A stretch of DNA of 64,000 nt, taken from assembly GCF_016595415.1 (NCBI RefSeq), contig NZ_JAENIO010000013.1, positions 24,246-88,245 on the forward strand, in the 5' to 3' direction. Shown here in pieces: positions 26,101-32,547 of this stretch (position 1 is its first letter; each line of letters opens with the position of its first letter). Below the pieces are notes generated by a model that worked only from the letters and a program-made list of their open reading frames with translations, did not search any database and was not told where the DNA came from. The DNA comes from Roseibacillus ishigakijimensis. Its GTDB lineage: Bacteria; Verrucomicrobiota; Verrucomicrobiia; Verrucomicrobiales; Akkermansiaceae. Both the position numbers and the translations under genes were made by a program.

Positions 26101-27029
26101 AGAGCGTGAACATCGTGCGCGATGGCGGGGGCTACCTCTTCTACGTCGTGCCCGGCGCCGGGGAGACTGCCGCCGAGGTGGAATTTGCCTACGCCCAGGC
26201 CGGGGAAGTGGCGGAGAGCCTGACCTTTCGTAGCCCGGAGATTTCCGTCCCTCTGGAGGATATCGTTTGGCGCGTCATCGTGCCGGAGGACTTTGAGCTG
26301 GGCTCAATCGCCGGTGATCTCGATTTGCAGGAGGAATCGGCGGCCTCCAAGCGCTTCGGCAAGGACTCCTATCTGCGTGCTCTCGCCGACCGCTCCACTT
26401 TGGCCAAAGAAAAAGCGATCGCCACCTTCGACAAGGCCGACAGCCTCCTGCAGGCCGGGCAACAGGCCGAGGCCCTTTTGCTCTACCAGAATGTGGCGAA
26501 CAACTACAGCCTCGACGGAGCCTTCAACGAAGACGCCCGCGTGAAACTCAATCGCGTGCAGAGTGATCAAATCGTGGTCGGGCTCAATTCGCGGCGCCAG
26601 CGCCTCTACCTCGACAACGCCCTCAACGACCCCGCCAGTGCCCGCAACAATGAACTGGAAGTGGCCGCTGCCGCCAATGGCATCTTGCAAGGGGAAGTGA
26701 ACTTCAAGCCCACCGATCTGGAGCAGCTCTTGCTGGGCAACTCCGCCGAGGAGAACGACTTTCTACGGCGCATTGCCGACCGCTTGCTCAAGCACCAGAA
26801 AACCAGCGAGCCCGCCCCCCAGGCCCTCGCCGTGCCCGTGCCGGCCGAGGGTCAGGAGTTGATCTTCCGCCGCTCCGTGCGGGTGGCCGGGAGTGAGCCC
26901 CTTACCCTGCGCCTCGCCCTTGCCAATGGAAGCGCGAATTCCGGCCGGCCGGAACTGGTGGGAGCCTGTCTCCTCCTCCTCGCCCTCGCTGCGGCCTGCG
27001 CCTACGCCCTCCGGCCCGCCAAACGCTGA
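20181..27029 (+). CDS. Giant two-lobed membrane protein of unknown function
   Basis: ATG 20181 gives a signal peptide (MKTFLCSAFLLLLTLFPFLG) and a 2282-residue product. The open frame starts at 20106, inside the preceding gene. Lobe 1 (about residues 25-1030) is beta-rich and exported. A cluster of hydrophobic segments follows at about 1033-1215 (LFPTLLLLALLAAVAVLA and four or five more). Lobe 2 (about 1216-2150) is again beta-rich, then comes a TPR-like helical stretch (KADSLLQAGQQAEALLLYQN), and a final TM with RPAKR at the end. Both lobes end in similar motifs (VAGEAVN near 937, VNGESVN near 1969). No enzyme motif or named family was recognised. It lies 52 bp after the vWA hybrid gene. Confidence 0.8.
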   Translation: MKTFLCSAFLLLLTLFPFLGAEEASVTIDVKEKEPVPLYYSAHVSQTAEAHRELVSHTAELTVKVIQGKPETFSFALQGGGRVREVVALSEDEDEGGESPLQSWSTRRGLDGAYLELAVREGQESYRFQIQVEQELTELPAEIRLWNLGSGEAVGFQSEITVTIAEGLVGHFEKLLEVSPKRQEREQSGWQNLLGAGPVSRELMTATGGEILLAVAVDGAPGERVALRSASLRGTVTEEGGRARFQLRGQVVASQDGVELPLLKGSAAVGELPEVAGLRFFLRGDTYFVEVAQAGSYPLTLTFLAPLLSQEAGWGMDFTIPAATLLPVELRGLSEVTFPAGQTLLPQAEGEKWLAYLPAGGRFQLAWQKALPASEGALLFSSQAEVDVEVGAGLLRQESDFSFRILQGEMSSLQLELSGPGEVLAVTGPDLLSWERNEEGLVVALREARTGSVSLQVTSQLALGAFPVEASPLQLTPGAAVSHSGHLRVRDGGAVHLQVTPERGLMQLPPEAFPGASRAARQQFVYRFPSADYALSLQASQIVPEVMVNETVLYQLGESGRALSAEVELDIRESTLREWTLELPAAHAVVSVSGAAVADYVVSGGEENERRSLRILFAEEVAGRQLLRVQLENNELLPEGDWVLPKLGYPGAQAVRGDLGIAAEPGVRVSLGEAVKLAEKPLSYFPKRPAGLQLAFRQRERDWSATLQVERLPGSVEADVFHLYSLKDGTAYGSVVVNYFVTGSPVDEWRLRVPAEVGNVAIDGQQVRTWRREGEEVIVTLQQPVMGLFTLLLTCEEKVGAQGGSLRPGRVQPLGVRDERGYVQVVSPVQVQCEVATASGGLLKLDVLELPAEFRLSSSAPSLAVYQYTARPFELALAIDWYEPGETVAQVVEFAEASSRVSRDGEVVTDMNYSLSSRGSRILRVTLPAGVSLWETRVAGEAVNARVDEGSTLIPLPPGTDANERVAVSLRYGQAAQSSRALDLALPTLAAPVLQTAWDIAGDERRELRLRAGSALAEGERGFVWLVERGLFPTLLLLALLAAVAVLARPARWVAFGLLMAAFLALAYLLTLSFAEPGSGSSQVSISVPVLAPGEEVVARLVHAEKGRFGWDVWSLALMGGGVLLTLLASLRGWGMGIRLSAFLAAGAGALWLPGGAFWFFVLLGGAMGLILLSLLGGKRSSPRTRGKGLRPSAGLAGLMLGVTLAGAPRGEGAEIPAAESLRQVAEMSGERFAAEGQLTLRGEVGDRFRLLGPAATLRGFSGEGLLLSSDESGFWLTLTAGPDKESPPEAKAGDAREEGAGRDPGWREATFSYQMPAEPSSLTLPTPAAAVSRLDLALPKAGWEVVSDSALVVEEGAEDGQPVVRLLLLPQAETTLSLRPRERDPLREETAFFVEVANAYLPGPGLLEGRHHATLRPAQGVVRQVRLLVPEGLTVSRVGEGPVAGWRFDVASRELVVDLATPQAEDFSLLVVTQRSLGALPLELALAPLRVKGAEREVGSLGLAFGGEAQAGKVTATGLLEIHARDFPSRLLRAEGEVLHRAYRYGAEAATLQLGMVPVEPEIRVESEEVLSLGAERILLKSDLRVTILRAGIFRFRLPLPPGFEVESFSGEALSHWDESEENGERVVIAHLGGQTLGENAFSLVLAKTGTFEGEETGDDSPRSDRWTVPRVVVAEATRQSGQLIVRAEQGLRLRTLERKNVSELDPRAAGLRTVGDSALAYRLLQKEWELTLGVEELEPWVTGQILQEVTLREGQTRHLLLASLEIENAAIRTLRVALPDLSEEMAKTLRASGEAVSGIFPVPGEAGLWEITFQRRVLGSQAVRLEWERTGERTGGQERLTRAEFPALRQANTTFAFRAGSHLEVTFADLPEGWYRVDWTALPGSLRRAGEGGSPAAVLRAGPGPLTVQVTRHAIAEALKLRVSQGQFTTVVSPLGDRLTAARLQVEVVQRSSLRIAFPGGAELFHVFVNGESVNIVRDGGGYLFYVVPGAGETAAEVEFAYAQAGEVAESLTFRSPEISVPLEDIVWRVIVPEDFELGSIAGDLDLQEESAASKRFGKDSYLRALADRSTLAKEKAIATFDKADSLLQAGQQAEALLLYQNVANNYSLDGAFNEDARVKLNRVQSDQIVVGLNSRRQRLYLDNALNDPASARNNELEVAAAANGILQGEVNFKPTDLEQLLLGNSAEENDFLRRIADRLLKHQKTSEPAPQALAVPVPAEGQELIFRRSVRVAGSEPLTLRLALANGSANSGRPELVGACLLLLALAAACAYALRPAKR

Positions 27030-27100
27030 GGTTGGGGAGGAAAGGTGCGGAAAGCGAAGAGAGACTTGCGCCCGAGAGCAAACACCTTCACCTTGAGGGC

Positions 27101-27194
27101 GGAGAGAAATGCGTGCCTGGTGGCCGCCGCGGTCTTCAAAACCGTTGAGACTTCTCACGGGGTCTGGTGGGTTCGATTCCTTCCCTCTCCGCCA
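27101..27194 (+). tRNA. selC: tRNA-Sec (selenocysteine, anticodon TCA)
   Basis: A 94-nt tRNA. The acceptor GGAGAG pairs with CTCTCC and is followed by GCCA, so CCA is encoded. The D-arm has six pairs (GCG and GCC against GGC and CGC, with one bulged T) and a TGGT loop; the extended D-stem is a hallmark of tRNA-Sec. The anticodon stem GCGGT/ACCGT encloses CTTCAAA, anticodon TCA. A long extra arm and the T-loop TTCGATT follow. The acceptor plus T-arm count is 12 pairs rather than the usual bacterial 13, with a T-T mismatch. It inserts selenocysteine at UGA codons. Confidence 0.9.
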
Positions 27195-27341
27195 ATTTGT
27201 AGGTGCGGATTTTGGGCCGGGGCTGTGAAAGAAAGCTCTTTCCAAAAAAAACGAAAAAAACTGGCAAAAGATTCTTGCACCGGTCGGAAAGTGAGATAAC
27301 GTCCCCCTCCCGGCGGCGAGAGCCACTGGAACTAACAAAAT

Positions 27342-27418
<77 letters not shown>

Positions 27419-27422
27419 AATG

Positions 27423-27462
27423 AAGGCCCTTAAGTTGAGAGACTTAAGGGCCTTCTCTCTTT
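27423..27462 (+). terminator. Terminator after initiator tRNA
   Basis: A perfect 13-bp stem AAGGCCCTTAAGT/ACTTAAGGGCCTT (27423-27435 and 27442-27454) with a 6-nt loop TGAGAG, followed by CTCTCTTTC. It starts 4 nt after the tRNA end and can also serve the convergent MBL-fold gene. Confidence 0.8.
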
Positions 27463-27476
27463 CAGGGTGGAAGCTT

Positions 27477-28484
27477 TCAGAGGGTTTGGAAGGGGAATTC
27501 GAGCTGGTCATTGCCGTCGAGGGACCAGGCTTCGTAGCCGTGTTGACGGAGGTCGCGGGCGAATGCGCGGGTGGACCCGTGGACGGTGAGAATGCGTTGC
27601 GGGTTCACGCTTTGCACGGTTTGGATCAGTTCGTCGTAGTCGGCATGGTCGGAGAGGGGAATGACGGCGTCGCAGCGGTAACGATAGCGCGCGCTGGCAT
27701 CGAGACCCCAGCCGGAGAGCATGGCGGTGCGGGTGGGACCGAGAGCGGCGAATCGCTTTTGGCGGCGAATCTGGGGCGGGGCGATGAGGGTGTGTCCGGG
27801 GGGCACTTGGTCTGCGAGAGCTGGGGGGGGTGGTAGGGTGAGACCTGCTTCGTGACAGGCTTGGGACATCTCGCAAACGCTCTTTGCTGCCACGGTGGGG
27901 AGGTCGGCGGCGGAGAGAATGGCGTGGGCTTCCTGGGCTTTGCCAAGGGAGTAGGCGAGCACGACGGGGGTGCGGTTCTCGGCGAAGGCGTCTTTGACGA
28001 AGGAGAGAAGGCGGGAGGTGAGCTCCTGTCGGGGAGGGAAGCGGTAGCGGGGAAGGCCGAAGGTGGTCTCCATGATGAGAAAATCAGCGGGCTGGAGTTG
28101 CGCTGGTTGACAGGTCAATGAGGGGCGTCGTTTGAAGTCTCCGGTGTAGAGGAGGCTGGATCCATCGCTGATTCGGGTGAGATGGAGCATGGCGGAGCCG
28201 AAAATATGTCCGGCTGGCAGGAGGCGGATTTCATGGTCCTGATGGAGCCAGGGTTCTCCGTAGGCGAGAGGGTGCAGGCGATCGGCGGCGACCTGGTAGC
28301 GCCGACGGAGAAGGTGGGCGGTCTCGGGGGAGCAAAGAATGCGCTCGTGGCGGGCAAAGTGGTCGGCGTGGGCGTGGGAGACGAAGGAGAAGGCCTGCTT
28401 GCGGGGGGCGTCGAGATGGAGCCCAAGCTCGGGGAGAAAGAGGGCGGGGCGGGTGTCGAGGGGAAGGAGAGGGCGGTCGCTCAC
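27477..28484 (-). CDS. MBL-fold exonuclease-like protein (beta-CASP / ligase-associated type)
   Basis: A 335-residue metallo-beta-lactamase-fold protein starting at GTG 28484. Zinc-ligand motifs are present: HAHADH (about residues 37-42), PAGHIFGSAML, YTGDF, and the late PLSDHADYDEL and VHG motifs of the beta-CASP/mRNA 3'-processing-like group. Members of COG1236 include nucleases and the ligase-associated exonuclease found beside ATP-dependent DNA ligases. No ligase is adjacent here; the upstream gene is glgB. A nuclease role is therefore likely but its substrate is open. Confidence 0.78.
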   Translation of the reverse strand: MSDRPLLPLDTRPALFLPELGLHLDAPRKQAFSFVSHAHADHFARHERILCSPETAHLLRRRYQVAADRLHPLAYGEPWLHQDHEIRLLPAGHIFGSAMLHLTRISDGSSLLYTGDFKRRPSLTCQPAQLQPADFLIMETTFGLPRYRFPPRQELTSRLLSFVKDAFAENRTPVVLAYSLGKAQEAHAILSAADLPTVAAKSVCEMSQACHEAGLTLPPPPALADQVPPGHTLIAPPQIRRQKRFAALGPTRTAMLSGWGLDASARYRYRCDAVIPLSDHADYDELIQTVQSVNPQRILTVHGSTRAFARDLRQHGYEAWSLDGNDQLEFPFQTL

Positions 28485-28590
28485 GGGAATGCCTCCAGGC
28501 TAGACCGGGTGCGGGAAAAGGCAAAAAAGCAAAGGCGGGGGGAAGCAAAGGGGGAGACCGCTCTGCGCGGGTCGCCCCCTTTTCGGAGGT

Positions 28591-30555
28591 TTAGCATTTT
28601 TCTAGAATCACGCCGCAACGAGCGGGGAGGTAGATGCTGATTGTCCCCTCCGGAGCCTCGTGGGTGGTGCCAGCGGCGAGACGTTGGTGTCCCTCGAACT
28701 CGGCTTGATCGGTGTCGAGGAGGTGGCGGTAGCTACCTGGCAGGTGGGTGGGGAATTGATAGCCCTCGATGCTGTGGTGGGGGTGGAAGTTGAGGGCGAA
28801 GAGGAGGTTGGCGCGCTCGAACTGGATGGAAAGATTGTCTTGGTCGATATTGAGCAGTTGCGCGGGTGCGGCTTCGAGGACGCGGTGGTCGCGCACGAGT
28901 TTGAGGAGGGCGGCTTCGAAGTTTTGTAAACCGCCGTATTTTAGCTCTGGATTATCAGCCAGGGACCATTGACGGCGGGCGTATTTGTAGGACCAGTTGT
29001 TGCCCTCGCGGGGAAAGTCGAGCCACTCGGGGTGGCCGAATTCGTTGCCGATGAAGCTGAGCCAGGCTTCTCCTCCGGCGATCATGGTGAGGAGGCGGAT
29101 CATCTTGTGCAGGGCGATGCCGCGGTCGATGATGGGGTTTTCGTCACCTTTGCTCATGTGCCAATACATCTCCTTGTCCATGAGCCAGAAGGCGAGGGTT
29201 TTATCTCCCACCAGAGCTTGGTCGTGGGACTCGGCGTAGGCTACGGTTTTTTCCCCTGAGCGGCGGTTGGAAAGCTGGTGCCAGATTTCCTGGAGGTTCC
29301 ATTGTTCGTCGGGGGTGTGCTTGAGGAGCTTGATCCAATGGTCGGGGATGCCCATGCCGAGGCGGTAGTCGAAGCCGAGGCCGCCATCTTCGGGGGGACG
29401 GCAGCAGCCGGGCAGGCCGGAGAAGTCTTCTGCGATGGTGAGGGCGGCGGGATTGATTTCGCGGATGAGGTGATTGGCCAGTTGCAGGTAGGTGACTGCG
29501 TTCCATTCGACGCCATCGTAGAAGTATTTGTCGTAGTGGTCGAAGGTGGTGTCGCCGTGGTGGTGATAAAGGATGGAGGTCACCCCGTCGAAGCGGAAGC
29601 CATCGAAGCGAAACTCTTCCAACCAGTAGGCGAGGTTGGAGAGGAGGAAGTCGAGGGTAGCGGGATGACCGTAATCAAAGAGGAGGGAGTCCCATTGCTC
29701 GTGCTCGCCGGCGGGCCCGGCGTGGAGGAGGTAGCCCTCGCGGCCATCGAACTCGCGAAGGCCTTCGGCAAAGTTCTTGACGGTATGGGAGTGGACCAGA
29801 TCGAGGACGACCGAGATGCCGAGGCCGTGGGCTTCGTCGACGAGGGCGCGCAGCTCGTCTGGGGTGCCGAAGCGGCTGGCGGGGGCGAAGAAGTTGGCCA
29901 CGTGATAGCCGAAGGATCCGTAGTAGGGGTGCTCGGCGATGGCCATGAGTTGAACAGTGTCGTAGCCGAGCTTGGCAATGCGAGGCAGGACGAAGGTGCG
30001 GAACTCCTCGTAGGTGCCAACGCCTTCGCGCTCGGTGGCGAGGCCGATGTGGGCCTCGTAGATGCGGGGGGCTGTCGGCTTGGGGGGAGCTTCGTTCTGC
30101 CACTGGTAGGGGTTGGCGGGCTGCCAAATGGTGCCGGTGAATTCGTGATTCTCGGGATTCTGGGTGGCGTAGTAGGTGAAGGGCGAGAGGCGGTGGTGGG
30201 TGCCGTTGTCCCCGCTGACGCACACTTTGTAATTGGAGAGATGGGAAAGGGCGGTGGCGGGGAGGGTGAGCTCCCAGATGCCATTTTCCTGCCGGGTGGC
30301 CGGATGGGCGTTCTTGTCCCAGTTGTTGAAGTCGCCCACCAGCGAGAGCTGATAGGCATTGGGAGCGTAGTCGCGGTAGCACCAGAGTTGTGCTTCGGCA
30401 TCGAACTGGAGGCCGTGCTTCCGGTGCAGTTGCGCACGGGCCCGCCAGTCGTTGTGGGCCAGACTTTCGCGGAAGCGATCACGCCGACCCGTGATGGCAT
30501 GGGCGTAGGGCTCCAGCCAAGGATCGTCCGCGATGAGAGCCAATTCTTTATCCAT
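28591..30555 (-). CDS. glgB: 1,4-alpha-glucan branching enzyme (GH13)
   Basis: A 654-residue GH13 enzyme that makes alpha-1,6 branches in glycogen. It has an N-terminal CBM48-type domain (SLVGDFNNWDKNAHP), then the barrel with FRFDGFRFDGV (nucleophile Asp), LTIAEDFSG (acid Glu) and YAESHDQALVGDKT (third acidic residue). The sequence around EAHIGLATEREGVGTYEEF and WNAVTYLQLANHL is close to the eukaryotic-type GH13_8 branching enzymes rather than typical bacterial GlgB. The ATG at 30555 was chosen over a 13-residue longer frame. No other glg gene is adjacent. A 107-residue coiled-coil gene lies upstream on the same strand. Confidence 0.9.
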   Translation of the reverse strand: MDKELALIADDPWLEPYAHAITGRRDRFRESLAHNDWRARAQLHRKHGLQFDAEAQLWCYRDYAPNAYQLSLVGDFNNWDKNAHPATRQENGIWELTLPATALSHLSNYKVCVSGDNGTHHRLSPFTYYATQNPENHEFTGTIWQPANPYQWQNEAPPKPTAPRIYEAHIGLATEREGVGTYEEFRTFVLPRIAKLGYDTVQLMAIAEHPYYGSFGYHVANFFAPASRFGTPDELRALVDEAHGLGISVVLDLVHSHTVKNFAEGLREFDGREGYLLHAGPAGEHEQWDSLLFDYGHPATLDFLLSNLAYWLEEFRFDGFRFDGVTSILYHHHGDTTFDHYDKYFYDGVEWNAVTYLQLANHLIREINPAALTIAEDFSGLPGCCRPPEDGGLGFDYRLGMGIPDHWIKLLKHTPDEQWNLQEIWHQLSNRRSGEKTVAYAESHDQALVGDKTLAFWLMDKEMYWHMSKGDENPIIDRGIALHKMIRLLTMIAGGEAWLSFIGNEFGHPEWLDFPREGNNWSYKYARRQWSLADNPELKYGGLQNFEAALLKLVRDHRVLEAAPAQLLNIDQDNLSIQFERANLLFALNFHPHHSIEGYQFPTHLPGSYRHLLDTDQAEFEGHQRLAAGTTHEAPEGTISIYLPARCGVILEKC

Positions 30556-30632
30556 GACGCTAGCGTGCCTGAAAACCCGTTGGAAGCCAGACAATCTTAC
30601 GGCAATGTGTGTCCGTGTCAGGGAGGATTTTT

Positions 30633-30956
30633 TCAGGCTACCGGCGATAGGCGGTCCAGCCGGGTAGCGGGGAGCCGGCTCTGCATTTGCTGGCGCAAGA
30701 TGTAGCTTTCCCCCTGTGCCAGCTGAAGGTAGAGGACGGCCTTTTCGAGGCCATTGTAGAGTCGGGTGATGCTCTCTTCCATGGCCTTCATTTGCTCCAC
30801 GAGCTCGGGATTGTCCTCTCCGACGAGGGCCTTCAGCTGGGCGTGTTCCAGCTCCAGTTCCCGCTCGGCTCGCACCAATTCATTGTGAAGCTCGGCTGAA
30901 ACAAGCTCCAGGTCTTTTTCTAGATCCTCCGTCAAGTGTCCCGTCTGCGTTATCAT
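30633..30956 (-). CDS. Small coiled-coil hypothetical protein
   Basis: A 107-residue, strongly helical acidic protein with heptad-like Leu/Glu patterns (EDLEKDLELVSAELHNELV, then RLYNGLEKAVLYLQLAQGE). It has no signal peptide or TM segment and no recognised family. It lies 77 bp upstream of glgB on the same strand. A 6+1+6 inverted repeat CATACA-A-TGTATG (30954-30966) overlaps its start codon, so a hairpin or bound protein there could affect translation or transcription. Confidence 0.6.
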   Translation of the reverse strand: MITQTGHLTEDLEKDLELVSAELHNELVRAERELELEHAQLKALVGEDNPELVEQMKAMEESITRLYNGLEKAVLYLQLAQGESYILRQQMQSRLPATRLDRLSPVA

Positions 30957-31049
30957 ACAATGTATGTATACCGTATCAGCTGGGAAGCGACAAGGTCACA
31001 GTGAAAGAAGTTTCAAAAAAATGGCTCGCAGGCAGGTTGCCGGACCTTT

Positions 31050-32384
31050 TCAGGGCTCGCGTCCTTCTTCGCCCGGATGGTCCTCTCCGGTCTGGACGGA
31101 GGGAGTGGGGTCGATAGCCGTTTGACTTTCATCAGGTTCTTCTGAACTCGGGGGGAGGTCTTTCTCCGTGTCTCCTGGCTCGGGTGCGGCGGGGGTGGTC
31201 GTGTTCTCCTCCTCGTCGGCTGTGTCATGATTTTCCCTTTGCTCTGAATCAGGGGTGGGATTGGGGGCTGGGTCAGGGGTCGGTTCCGGCATTTCCGCGA
31301 GGGTGGGGTAGTCGGTGTAGCCTTTTTCCGTGCCTCCGTAGAAGGTTTCGCGGTCGTAGTCGTTGAGAGGGGCGTCGAGGCGCAAGCGCTCCGGCAAGTC
31401 GGGATTGGCGATGGCCAGACGGCCAAAGGCGATGAGGTCGGCCTGGGCATGGTTGAGCAGCACGGTGGCGCTTTCCTTCTGGTGGCCTCCGGAGGAGATG
31501 AGAGTGCCTTTGTAGAGGGGCCGCCAGGTTTTGCTGGAAAGTGGAAGGTCGTAGGTCGCCAGGTCGTAGTCGGCAAACATGCGGGGCTCGACGAGGTGCA
31601 GATAGGCCAGATCGTAGTCGTTGAGCTTTTCGATGAGGTGGGTGTAGAGTGCTTCGGCGTCGCTACTATCGATGTCGTTGAAAGTGCCGGGAGGAGAGAG
31701 GCGCAGGGCGACGCGCTCGGGCCACTCCGTGGTCACGGCGTCGAGGAGCTCGCAAAGGAAGCGGGTCCGGTTGGGAAGGGAGCCTCCGTATTCATCTTTG
31801 CGTTTGTTGCTATTGGGGGCCAGGAATTGGTTGATGAGGTAGCCATTGGCTCCATGGATTTCCACCCCGTCGAATCCGGCTTCGCGAGCAGCCCGGGTGG
31901 CTTTGCGGTAGTCCTCGATGGTGAAGTCGATATCATCGGCGCTCATTTGGCGGGGTTTGACCACTTTTTCCACCGGGGTCCAATCCGGCTTCCAGATTTG
32001 ACTGTCGCGAGCCCCGATGGGGGAGGGTGCGGGGGGGAACTTGTGCTTGGGTTGATAGGCCGGGTGGGAAATGCGTCCGCAGTGCCAGAGCTGGCAAAAG
32101 ATGCGTCCGCCTGCTTCGTGGACGGCGGCGGTGATCTTCTTCCAGCCTTCGATCTGTTCTGGGGTATAGATGCCGGGGGTGGAAGGATAGCCGTGGCCTG
32201 CCTCGTTGACTGGGGTGGCTTCGGAGATGAGGAGACCGAAGCTGGCGCGCTGTTGGTAGTATTCGCGCATCAGGTCGGTGGGGACATTGCCGTCTCCAGC
32301 ACGATTGCGGGTGAGGGGGGCCATCACGATGCGGTTGGGCAGGGTGAGTCCTGGAGTGAGGTCGAAAGGTTCGAAAAGTTTCAT
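31050..32384 (-). CDS. Old Yellow Enzyme family alkene reductase with acidic C-terminal tail
   Basis: A 444-residue protein. Residues 1-365 form a complete OYE/NemA-type FMN barrel: MAPLTRNRAGDG near the start, QLWHCGRISHP, then DGVEIHGANGYLINQFL with the active-site His-Gly-Ala-Asn, and LIAFGRLAIANPDLP at the phosphate-binding end. It would reduce activated alkenes or nitro compounds using NAD(P)H. The last 80 or so residues are an unusual low-complexity tail rich in Pro, Glu, Asp and Thr (PEPTPDPAPNPTPDSEQ), not found in standard members. ATG 32384 starts directly at the family N-terminus. It is divergent from the TonB receptor gene. Confidence 0.9.
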   Translation of the reverse strand: MKLFEPFDLTPGLTLPNRIVMAPLTRNRAGDGNVPTDLMREYYQQRASFGLLISEATPVNEAGHGYPSTPGIYTPEQIEGWKKITAAVHEAGGRIFCQLWHCGRISHPAYQPKHKFPPAPSPIGARDSQIWKPDWTPVEKVVKPRQMSADDIDFTIEDYRKATRAAREAGFDGVEIHGANGYLINQFLAPNSNKRKDEYGGSLPNRTRFLCELLDAVTTEWPERVALRLSPPGTFNDIDSSDAEALYTHLIEKLNDYDLAYLHLVEPRMFADYDLATYDLPLSSKTWRPLYKGTLISSGGHQKESATVLLNHAQADLIAFGRLAIANPDLPERLRLDAPLNDYDRETFYGGTEKGYTDYPTLAEMPEPTPDPAPNPTPDSEQRENHDTADEEENTTTPAAPEPGDTEKDLPPSSEEPDESQTAIDPTPSVQTGEDHPGEEGREP

Positions 32385-32547
32385 TTCTGGTCGCAAACTG
32401 TACTCGTCAGGCGCAAGAGGAAAGCGTGAATCGTGCCGCCATGACTTCTGCTCGGGCGAGAAGGGGGGAGTTGAAGGCAACTGGCGGTCTGAAAATGGCA
32501 AGCGACCGCTAGAGGAAAAGGGGCGCTTCGAGCAGCTTCTGGCGCTC

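Noticed and set aside
27195..27341. Promoter between tRNA-Sec and initiator tRNA (TTGCAC with TAACGT 16 bp later)
   Set aside because: Both boxes match poorly and vegetative promoter rules for this phylum are uncertain.
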